8,656 nt of DNA from Ferruginibacter sp. (GTDB lineage Bacteria; Bacteroidota; Bacteroidia; Chitinophagales; Chitinophagaceae), in contig JAGPDJ010000074.1 of the NCBI GenBank assembly GCA_018057635.1, positions 1 to 8,656 on the forward strand, given 5' to 3'. The notes beneath the pieces are model-generated. The model ran no database searches and had not been told where the DNA came from. It worked only from the letters and a program-made list of their open reading frames with translations. The first letter of the stretch is position 1. Every line of letters begins with the position of its first letter. Below, one piece after another: positions 1 to 5,366 of the stretch. The position numbers and the translations under genes were made by a program.

Positions 1-441
1 AATGATATCCGACTTTAGCTGCATCGTTTTATCGTCAAGCTGTACAATGGTAAACCTGAAACCGGCTCCATCATCCATTGCTTTTAATTTATCATCCAGC
101 CTTTTAAATTGAAGCAACTTAGGTTCACCGGGAGCTTCATAGATCGTCCAGCGAATATTCCTTTTCGCTTCATCACATTCAGTTCCGTTTTTTGAAATCA
201 TGTATGAACCAAGACTGTTGCGGTCGTTAAAACTCCAGTTGCTACCAACAAAACAATTGAAATCTGCTTCATTAAATAACTGAACTTTTACTTTCCCTGT
301 AATTCCGGCTGTTAATACAGACTGAAGTTGCCAGTTACCATCAATGGTTTTTTTGTAAGTACGGGCTTCTTTAGAAGATGAACAGGCCCCAACCAGCAGT
401 ATGAGGGCAACCAGGCTGGTAATGATGTTTAATTTTTTCAT
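1..441 (-). CDS. Lipocalin-like lipoprotein, C-terminus cut by window edge
   Basis: An uninterrupted frame of 147 codons reads leftward from ATG at 441 to the window edge, so only the N-terminal part is present. It starts MKKLNIITSLVALILLVGAC: two lysines, a hydrophobic stretch and a lipobox ending at Cys20, followed by Ser21. This indicates a lipoprotein, probably outer-membrane in a Bacteroidota cell. The mature part has the feel of a small lipocalin-type beta-barrel of this phylum, with GNWQLQSV near residues 36-43 (a typical first strand) and FNCFVGSNW around 61-69. No ligand can be inferred. The start is fixed because the next upstream ATG (446) is followed at once by a stop. It lies 119 bp downstream of pheS on the same strand and may be co-transcribed or have its own promoter. 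The family assignment is by resemblance only; the lipoprotein call is stronger. Confidence 0.75.
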   Translation of the reverse strand, partial: MKKLNIITSLVALILLVGACSSSKEARTYKKTIDGNWQLQSVLTAGITGKVKVQLFNEADFNCFVGSNWSFNDRNSLGSYMISKNGTECDEAKRNIRWTIYEAPGEPKLLQFKRLDDKLKAMDDGAGFRFTIVQLDDKTMQLKSDII

Positions 442-522
442 AACATGAATGAAAGAACCAAAGATGGTGCCAGACATGATAATGCAGGCCAGTAGTGAGT
501 ATTATGCAAATCTTACCTGTAC

Positions 523-541
523 TTATGCCCCGATGGCATAA
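523..541 (-). other. Small perfect hairpin downstream of pheS
   Basis: TTATGCC (523-529) and GGCATAA (535-541) form a perfect 7-bp stem with a 5-nt loop, 19 bp past the pheS stop codon in the direction of pheS transcription. No T-run follows it, so it is not a textbook intrinsic terminator. It could slow or end pheS transcription, protect the 3' end, or be chance. The rest of 442-560 holds nothing I can support; a CATCTTTG box at 459-466 (minus) is one base off a Bacteroidota -7 element but has no -33 partner. Confidence 0.3.
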
Positions 542-560
542 ATGATGTAATAATGAAATA

Positions 561-1598
561 TTAAATAGCTGCCGTAAACTGTTTCAGGAACCGGAGATCA
601 TTTTCGCTGAATAGCCGCAGGTCTTTCACCTGGTATTTAAGCATGGTGATGCGTTCGATACCCATTCCAAAAGCAAAGCCGGTGTATTTATTGCTGTCGA
701 TGCCGCAATTTTCCAAAACTTTCGGATGAACCATGCCACAACCCAGGATTTCAACCCAACCTGTTTTTTTACAAACGTTGCAACCATCACCACCACAAAT
801 CAGGCAACTGATATCCATTTCTGCACTTGGCTCTGTAAAAGGAAAATAAGAAGGGCGGAACCTGATCTTTACTGTATCACCGAACATTTCCTGTACAAAA
901 AAATACAATGTTTGTTTCAGGTCGGCGAAAGAAACATTTTCAGCAATATATAATCCTTCTACCTGGTTAAAAAAGCAATGAGCCCTTGCACTGATGGTTT
1001 CATTACGGTAAACCCTACCCGGGCAAATAATCCGGAGCGGCAGGATTCCTTTCTCCATTTCCCTGATCTGAACACTGCTTGAATGGGTACGCAATAACCA
1101 GGCTGGGTTCTGGCTGATGTAAAAAGTATCCTGCATATCTCTTGCAGGGTGGTTCTCCGGCAAATTCAAAGCAGTGAAGTTGTGCCAGTCGTCTTCAATT
1201 TCAGGCCCTTCCGCCACAGCAAAACCAAGCCGGTGAAATATAGATATAATCTTATTTTGAACAATACTGATGGGATGGCGGCTTCCCAATGGAAGGCCAT
1301 GACCCGGAAGGGTAACATCAATGGCTGCAGCCATATTTTCTCCACCTGCCCCGTTAAGGATTATATTTTGGAGGTTATCAAATAACCCTTCGGTATATAA
1401 CTTAAATTCATTGAGTAACTTGCCAGCATCTTTCTTATTTTCTGCTGCCACATGTTTCATCTCACCCATGATCGTTTTTACAAGGCCTTTGGTACCAAGG
1501 TATTTGATCCTGAATGTTTCCAATTGTTCTTTATTCGTAACAACGGTTTCAGCTATCTCCTTTTTATATTGTGCTATTTGTGCCAGCAGTTTTTCCAT
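561..1598 (-). CDS. pheS: Phenylalanyl-tRNA synthetase alpha subunit (EC 6.1.1.20)
   Basis: Catalytic subunit of the alpha2-beta2 enzyme that charges tRNA-Phe with phenylalanine in the cytoplasm. At 345 residues it is normal length for bacterial PheS. The N-terminal ~85 residues are the helical tRNA-binding arm. The class II core follows: THSSSVQ (171-177), motif 2 around GRVYRNETISARAHCFFNQVEGL (194-216, R198 and the E214-containing segment), TEPSAE (255-260), and motif 3 GFAFGMGIER (307-316) with the usual alanine of the Phe pocket intact. Four cysteines, C265, C268, C273 and C276, form a knuckle-like insert. The frame stays open 37 codons upstream, but MEKLLAQIAQYKKEI matches the family N-terminus and a promoter-like box lies directly before it, so I start at 1598. 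The partner pheT is not in the window, so the two genes are separated here, or at least pheT is not directly downstream. Confidence 0.97.
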   Translation of the reverse strand: MEKLLAQIAQYKKEIAETVVTNKEQLETFRIKYLGTKGLVKTIMGEMKHVAAENKKDAGKLLNEFKLYTEGLFDNLQNIILNGAGGENMAAAIDVTLPGHGLPLGSRHPISIVQNKIISIFHRLGFAVAEGPEIEDDWHNFTALNLPENHPARDMQDTFYISQNPAWLLRTHSSSVQIREMEKGILPLRIICPGRVYRNETISARAHCFFNQVEGLYIAENVSFADLKQTLYFFVQEMFGDTVKIRFRPSYFPFTEPSAEMDISCLICGGDGCNVCKKTGWVEILGCGMVHPKVLENCGIDSNKYTGFAFGMGIERITMLKYQVKDLRLFSENDLRFLKQFTAAI

Positions 1599-1602
1599 GT
1601 TG

Positions 1603-1634
1603 CAAAGATAAGATTCTGATACAAAGTCGGAAAA
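1603..1634 (-). promoter_or_regulatory. Candidate pheS promoter, possibly leaderless
   Basis: Read on the minus strand, TATCTTTG (1610-1603) matches the Bacteroidota -7 consensus TAnnTTTG exactly. A TTTT at 1634-1631, 20 bases upstream, is a one-mismatch candidate for the -33 TTTG. The -7 box ends only 4 bases before the pheS ATG, so transcription would begin at or within a few bases of the start codon. The box match is seen in the sequence; its use as a promoter is inferred. Confidence 0.45.
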
Positions 1635-1730
1635 ACACAAATTACCAAACAATTCAATTTTATTTAACAACTGAAATTGAGTATTGGATTTATCAGCAAT
1701 TATCTTCATATCTTAAAACCAACAAACATT

Positions 1731-2582
1731 ATGGACCCCGACCCCGGCGGATATTTCAACAAATCCGCAATCTTCAAAACTTCTTTTCTTACCATTGTAT
1801 TTAGCTCAATTCATTTTTACAGGCCGGAAAAAGCATTTTTTCAATGCGTACAAACAATGCCTGCCCCTGAAAAAGCTGTTATCAAAAAGACTGAAACAAA
1901 CACTGCACGCAAAAAGAAAACCATTTACCTCACTTTTGATGATGGCCCTAATAAAGGAACGAGAAATGTAATGCACATCATTAAAAAAGAGAAGGTTCCG
2001 GTAACCTTATTTGTGATAGGTGAACATGTTTATGGCAGTAAATACCAGTCAGTTATTTATGACAGTGTTTGTAATGATGAATTATTTGAGATAGCAAACC
2101 ACAGTTATACGCATGCATGGGGGAATAAATTTGAAAAATTCTATAGCGAACCTGATAGTTCAGTGAAAGATTTTAAGCGTTGTGCTGATAGTTTGAACCT
2201 GGCTACAAATATTGTACGTACTCCCGGAAGAAATATCTGGAGAACAGACAGTATCCGTTGTACAGATATTAAAAGTGCTGCTGCAGCAGCCGATAGTTTA
2301 CAAAATAATGGTTTTACAATATTGGGCTGGGACCTGGAATGGCATTTCAATGATCAGCAAAGGCTAGTTCAAACCATGGAGGAAATGATGAACCAGGTAG
2401 ACAGTGTTTTTATTAAAAATAAAACTAAAACAAATAACCACCTGGTGTTGCTGGCACACGACCAGGTATTTGCTAATGCACAGGATTCTGCCACTTTACA
2501 AAATTTCATCATGCAATTGAAAAATAAAGATGAATACAATTTTGAACAGGTGAGCCGGTATCCGGGGGCAACCAGTCAATAA
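1731..2582 (+). CDS. NodB-type polysaccharide deacetylase (carbohydrate esterase 4)
   Basis: A metal-dependent deacetylase that would remove N- or O-acetyl groups from a glycan such as peptidoglycan, chitin-like polymer or exopolysaccharide; the substrate cannot be read from sequence. With the start at 1731 it has 283 residues. The CE4 motifs are all recognisable: motif 1 TFDDGP (68-73, catalytic D70 and metal ligand D71), motif 2 NHSYTH (123-128, metal ligands H124 and H128), motif 3 RTPGRN (163-168), motif 4 GWDLEW (199-204), and motif 5 LLAHD (240-244, H243). The start is uncertain: an upstream in-frame ATG at 1677 adds 18 residues of weak character, while 1731 leaves MDPDPGGYFN before a short hydrophobic run (IFKTSFLTIVFSSIHF, 14-29) that may act as a signal anchor. 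A basic linker (52-63) separates it from the catalytic domain. It diverges from pheS and lies 58 bp before the next plus-strand gene. Confidence 0.88.
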   Translation: MDPDPGGYFNKSAIFKTSFLTIVFSSIHFYRPEKAFFQCVQTMPAPEKAVIKKTETNTARKKKTIYLTFDDGPNKGTRNVMHIIKKEKVPVTLFVIGEHVYGSKYQSVIYDSVCNDELFEIANHSYTHAWGNKFEKFYSEPDSSVKDFKRCADSLNLATNIVRTPGRNIWRTDSIRCTDIKSAAAAADSLQNNGFTILGWDLEWHFNDQQRLVQTMEEMMNQVDSVFIKNKTKTNNHLVLLAHDQVFANAQDSATLQNFIMQLKNKDEYNFEQVSRYPGATSQ

Positions 2583-2640
2583 ATTTTAAACAGATTATTA
2601 CCAAATTATTCTCTATTTTTAATATCTAAATTTTAGTATT

Positions 2641-3408
2641 ATGGATTTATTCAAATCAGGTAACCCAACCCTTTCAGAAAATAAATTCAGGGACACAGTA
2701 CTGGCAGATGTTCTTACCCATGAAAATGCCATGACCGTAAAAGGCACATTAAACAAATTTGGGTTTTTGTTCTTAATGGTATTAGGTACATCCTTTTATT
2801 CATGGAAAGAATTTGCAGGTGGCGGCAATGTGGTGCCCATGATCTGGACCGGCGCTTTGGGCGGACTGGTGATAGCCATTGTGCTTGTATTTAAAAAAGA
2901 ATGGAGCCCATACCTGGCTCCTGCTTATGCACTGATGGAAGGATTGTTCATTGGAGCCATCTCTGCCATGTATAATTCAGCTTTTGCAGAAAAAGCACCC
3001 AATATTGTGATCAATGCAGTTGGGCTCACTTTTGGTGTGGCCATTGCCATGTACCTGCTTTATAGTTTCCGGATCATTAAAGCAACAGAAAAATTTAAAT
3101 CCATTATAATATCGGCAACAATTGGCATTGCACTGTTCTATGTAATCGTAATGGTATTGCGCATGTTTGGTTACGATAATATGCCGTTCCTGCATGAAGG
3201 CAGCCCGATGGGAATTGCTTTTTCGTTGTTTGTTGTTGCCATTGCGGCACTTAACCTGATACTTGATTTTGATATGATAGAAAAAGGTGTGGAATTGGGT
3301 GCACCAAAATACATGGAATGGTATGGCGCATTTGGTTTGCTGGTTACCATTGTTTGGTTATACCTGGAAATATTGCGTTTATTGAGTAAGGTTAGTGGAA
3401 GAAAATAG
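2641..3408 (+). CDS. Bax inhibitor-1/YccA family integral membrane protein
   Basis: A 255-residue inner-membrane protein with about seven hydrophobic segments, near 38-53, 66-84, 90-112, 122-143, 153-175, 190-208 and 225-248, after a soluble N-terminus of about 37 residues. The N-terminal stretch GNPTLSENKF and the segment ALNLILDFDMIEKG (203-216) are characteristic of the bacterial YccA-like branch of the Bax inhibitor-1 family. Two acidic residues, D209 and D211, lie in that segment; in the Bacillus relative YetJ an aspartate pair acts as a pH sensor in calcium leak, so this protein may be a proton-sensitive channel, but equivalence of residues is inferred. Bacterial members have also been linked to FtsH-mediated quality control. 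The start follows 58 bp of A/T-rich spacer after the deacetylase with no Shine-Dalgarno sequence. Transcription runs into the palindrome that begins 15 bp after its stop. Confidence 0.92.
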   Translation: MDLFKSGNPTLSENKFRDTVLADVLTHENAMTVKGTLNKFGFLFLMVLGTSFYSWKEFAGGGNVVPMIWTGALGGLVIAIVLVFKKEWSPYLAPAYALMEGLFIGAISAMYNSAFAEKAPNIVINAVGLTFGVAIAMYLLYSFRIIKATEKFKSIIISATIGIALFYVIVMVLRMFGYDNMPFLHEGSPMGIAFSLFVVAIAALNLILDFDMIEKGVELGAPKYMEWYGAFGLLVTIVWLYLEILRLLSKVSGRK

Positions 3409-3423
3409 AAGACTTATTATTAA

Positions 3424-3560
3424 AAAAAAGGCTGTCTCAAAATATTATTATTTTGTCATTCCGAACGTAGTGAGGAATCTCTCCAACTTAAGTACGCTGT
3501 TTAAAGAGATCCCTCACTACGTTCGGAATGACAAATAAAGATCTTGAGACAGCCTTTTTT
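3424..3560. repeat. Nested palindromic repeat, terminator-like, copy 1
   Basis: Two inverted repeats lie one inside the other. The outer arms AAAAAAGGCTGTCTCAA (3424-3440) and TTGAGACAGCCTTTTTT (3544-3560) are perfect over 17 bp. The inner arms, 3452-3482 and 3505-3535, pair over 31 bp with a single A/C mismatch and contain GTCATTCCGAACGTAGTGAG on the left arm. The inner loop is 22 nt; the outer and inner stems are separated by short A/T-rich strips (3441-3451 and 3536-3543). The whole fills the space between two convergent genes, and the A-run/T-run ends make the outer stem a plausible bidirectional intrinsic terminator for the Bax inhibitor gene and arsC. There is no coding frame inside it. 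The inner sequence recurs at 7839-7916, so it belongs to an interspersed family. Confidence 0.9.
3424..3560. terminator. Bidirectional terminator formed by the outer stem
   Basis: On the plus strand the GGCTGTCTCAA/TTGAGACAGCC stem is followed by six T residues, and on the minus strand the mirror A-run gives eight T residues. It would serve the Bax inhibitor gene from the left and arsC from the right. The loop is long, but the inner 31-bp stem would bring the outer arms together. Function is inferred from structure and position. Confidence 0.65.
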
Positions 3561-3951
3561 ATATCTCTGCCAGCAACGCTTTCACTTTGCTTTCAATCAA
3601 ATCCCTCACCTTATTAAAATCTGCCGGTTCCATGTGTTTAGGATCTGGTATTTGCCAATCAACGAATTTTTTGGCTGGCATCCATGGACAGGCGTCGCCA
3701 CAACCCATGGTAACCACAGCATCAAATGGCGCAAACTGTTTTACTTCATCCAGGCTCTTGCTGTCGTGCTTGCTTAAATCATAACCCAGTTCTTTCATGG
3801 CAGCAATTGCTTTTGGGTTAACGATACCGCTTGGCTTACTGCCGGCACTAAACGCTTCAATTTCATCTCCACCGTGTATGAAGGCAAATGACTGGCTCAT
3901 CTGGCTGCGGTTGCTATTTTCTATACAAACAAAAAGGATTTTCTTTTTCAT
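3559..3951 (-). CDS. arsC: Arsenate reductase, low-molecular-weight phosphatase fold
   Basis: Cytoplasmic enzyme reducing arsenate to arsenite, third gene of an arsR-arsM-arsC operon. The 130 residues carry the phosphatase-type P-loop C9-x5-R15 (CIENSNRS) directly after the first beta strand, which sets it in the LMW-PTP class of ArsC, not the glutaredoxin-coupled E. coli R773 type. Further redox cysteines are C84 and C88 in GCGDACPW (83-90), and the general-acid aspartate is D103 in the IPDP motif. The cysteine spacing in the second segment (C-x3-C) is closer than the C82/C89 pair of Staphylococcus ArsC, so the electron donor (thioredoxin or another thiol) is not certain. A 73-bp A/T-rich gap separates it from arsM with no convincing separate promoter. 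Its TAA stop (3561-3559) overlaps the end of the palindromic repeat. Confidence 0.95.
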   Translation of the reverse strand: MKKKILFVCIENSNRSQMSQSFAFIHGGDEIEAFSAGSKPSGIVNPKAIAAMKELGYDLSKHDSKSLDEVKQFAPFDAVVTMGCGDACPWMPAKKFVDWQIPDPKHMEPADFNKVRDLIESKVKALLAEI

Positions 3952-4024
3952 ATTTTAATTATTTGGGAATAACCCGATTTTTATTTCCTGATTAAAATAA
4001 ACTGAATAATTACAAATGTTACAA

Positions 4025-4888
4025 TTAGCAGCAACCACTTCCCGGTTCACAGCAATTCCTGTCATCCTTTGCAGGCTTTTCTGCATAAACTGTAATACTG
4101 CTGATTTTTGTACCTCCACTTTTGTATTCGGCAATTTCTGCTTCTGTTAAATAGTTGGACAGGATATTATCAGGGATAATGATTGGTTTATCTTTTTGAA
4201 GGCTGACGTTTTTAAAACCAGCGGCTTCTATTGTTTCCAGGTAAATCTGCTTTTGTATAGCACCGGAAACACAGCCGGCATAGAGTTCTGCCACTTCTTT
4301 CCATTTGGCAGGCAAGTGGCCTTCCAGTACAATATCTGAAATTGAAAAATGGCCGCCCGGTTTCAGTACCCTGAATATTTCGCTGATCACTTTGTGTTTA
4401 TTGGGAACCAGGTTAAGCACACAGTTGCTTACAATCACATCTGCATAATTGGATGTTACCGGCATGTCATCAATATCGCCAAGCCTGAACTCTACATTAT
4501 TATAATGCAGTTTTTCAGCATTGGCCCTTGCTTTTGCAATCATGGCTTCTGTAAAATCTATTCCAAGCACTTTACCATTTTCGCCTGTTATCCGCCTGGC
4601 AATGAATGCATCATTTCCTGCACCGCTACCCAGGTCTATCACTGTATCTCCCTCTTTTATCTTAGCAAACTCTGTTGGTAACCCGCAACCAAGGCCGAGA
4701 TCAGCTTCCGGGTTATACCCTTCCAGTTTAGTGTAATCATCTGCCATGATATTGTATACTTCATCGCCACAACACGAAGAAGTAGCACCACAACAGGATG
4801 TTGCATTTTGTGTTTGACTTTGTGCTGCTATAGCAGCATATTTCTCTTTTACCATTTCTTTAATTTGAGCATCATTATTCATGTTCAT
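4025..4888 (-). CDS. arsM: Arsenite S-adenosylmethionine methyltransferase
   Basis: Cytoplasmic enzyme that methylates trivalent arsenic using S-adenosylmethionine. In 287 residues it shows the SAM-binding motif I DLGSGAGND (85-93), the acidic residue ending strand 2 (GIDFTEAM, 109-116), and post-motif LKPGGHFSISDI (175-186). The arsenic-binding cysteines expected for ArsM are present: C68 in GLGCGLP, C156 in SNCVLNL, and C206 in YAGCVSGA. In addition there are cysteine pairs near the N-terminus (C32-C33 and C39-C40) and at the extreme C-terminus (C279-C280 and C286-C287, NCCEPGSGCC). It follows arsR by 24 bp, indicating co-transcription. ATG at 4888 is used; a second ATG two codons in (4882) is equally possible. 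There is no clear Shine-Dalgarno sequence, as is usual for this phylum. Confidence 0.95.
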   Translation of the reverse strand: MNMNNDAQIKEMVKEKYAAIAAQSQTQNATSCCGATSSCCGDEVYNIMADDYTKLEGYNPEADLGLGCGLPTEFAKIKEGDTVIDLGSGAGNDAFIARRITGENGKVLGIDFTEAMIAKARANAEKLHYNNVEFRLGDIDDMPVTSNYADVIVSNCVLNLVPNKHKVISEIFRVLKPGGHFSISDIVLEGHLPAKWKEVAELYAGCVSGAIQKQIYLETIEAAGFKNVSLQKDKPIIIPDNILSNYLTEAEIAEYKSGGTKISSITVYAEKPAKDDRNCCEPGSGCC

Positions 4889-4912
4889 ATTTTTAAATTG
4901 TTATAAATATTT

Positions 4913-5248
4913 TTAACAACATGCTTTTTCATGCTGAACTTTAAGCTTATTGAAAAGAAAACTGAACTCGCCCATAAATTTTTCAAAGGCTTTCCAGTTT
5001 ATACAATAACAACTGCGTGGCCCGTCAACGGTTCCATCAATCAAACCGGCATTCTTAAGTTCTTTCAGGTGCTGGCTAACGGTACTCTGGGCCAGCGGCA
5101 ATATTTTTACGATCTCGCCACAGATGCATTCATTCCGTTGTGCAAGCACTTTCAATATGGAAATCCGTGCCGGGTGCGACATTGCTTTGGCAAAAGCTGC
5201 CAGGTCCTGTTCCTTTTGTGTAAATGATTCTTTTTTATGGATTGCCAT
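4913..5248 (-). CDS. arsR: ArsR-family arsenic-responsive repressor
   Basis: A 111-residue winged-helix transcriptional repressor that would leave DNA when arsenite binds. The core runs from [20 protein letters not shown] (16-35) through the recognition helix [19 protein letters not shown] (52-70) to the wing around [13 protein letters not shown] (72-84). Candidate As(III) ligands are C41 and C43 in ECICGEI, at the position of the ELCVCDLC segment in E. coli ArsR although the third cysteine is missing there; C80 and C82 in the wing; and C110-C111 at the C-terminus. Which of these bind metal cannot be decided here. It heads the ars operon, with arsM 24 bp downstream, and a consensus promoter lies 20 bp upstream embedded in inverted-repeat sequence, indicating autoregulation. 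The divergent hydrolase gene shares the intergenic region. Confidence 0.95.
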   Translation of the reverse strand: MAIHKKESFTQKEQDLAAFAKAMSHPARISILKVLAQRNECICGEIVKILPLAQSTVSQHLKELKNAGLIDGTVDGPRSCYCINWKAFEKFMGEFSFLFNKLKVQHEKACC

Positions 5249-5253
5249 TGTTT

Positions 5254-5285
5254 ATTAATCTTATATCGCAAATATACGATTAATC
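5254..5285. promoter_or_regulatory. Probable ArsR operator overlapping the promoter
   Basis: Two overlapping symmetric elements are visible. ATCG (5265-5268) and CGAT (5277-5280) exactly bracket the 8-bp -7 box. A wider perfect 7-bp inverted repeat, ATTAATC (5254-5260) and GATTAAT (5278-5284), is separated by 17 bp. ATTAATC also recurs directly at 5279-5285, 25 bp from the first copy, within the palindrome GATTAATC. A dimeric winged-helix repressor bound here would cover the -7 box. Which half-sites ArsR contacts is not determinable from one sequence. Confidence 0.55.
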
Positions 5286-5301
5286 AAATTACAATTCCAA
5301 A
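5269..5301 (-). promoter_or_regulatory. arsR operon promoter, Bacteroidota -33/-7 type
   Basis: Read on the minus strand, TTTG (5301-5298), a 21-base spacer and TATATTTG (5276-5269) match the Bacteroidota -33/-7 consensus (TTTG, about 19-21 bases, TAnnTTTG) without mismatch. The -7 box ends 20 bp before the arsR ATG, giving a short leader of roughly 15 nt. Promoter activity is inferred from the match and the location. Confidence 0.7.
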
Positions 5302-5366
5302 TTTCACCTTAAATATTTTCTGATAATAGATGAGAAAAGTTTAACTTCCTGCCTAAACTTCATAAA

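Noticed and set aside
1676..1704. Plus-strand promoter for the deacetylase (TTGA and TATCTTCA)
   Set aside because: Both boxes depart from the TTTG and TAnnTTTG consensus, so the match is too weak to annotate.
1599..1709. 37-codon in-frame extension at the 5' end of pheS
   Set aside because: The extension does not look like PheS sequence, while the peptide from 1598 matches the family N-terminus and a promoter-like box sits between them.
2641..3408. Horizontal transfer of a eukaryotic Bax inhibitor gene
   Set aside because: The sequence is of the ordinary bacterial YccA-like branch and its codon and base use look like those of the neighbours.
3421..3561. TA target-site duplication around the nested palindrome
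   Set aside because: TA occurs at both ends, but in an A/T-rich run the match is expected by chance and the arm ends cannot be fixed to the base.
3952..4024. Separate promoter for arsC in the arsM-arsC gap
   Set aside because: The gap is A/T-rich and contains only approximate boxes; operon read-through from arsR is simpler.
5249..5366. Arsenic-linked role for the divergent hydrolase
   Set aside because: The only link is a shared intergenic region. The protein has a signal peptide and hydrolase motifs unrelated to arsenic chemistry, and no clear plus-strand promoter overlaps the operator.
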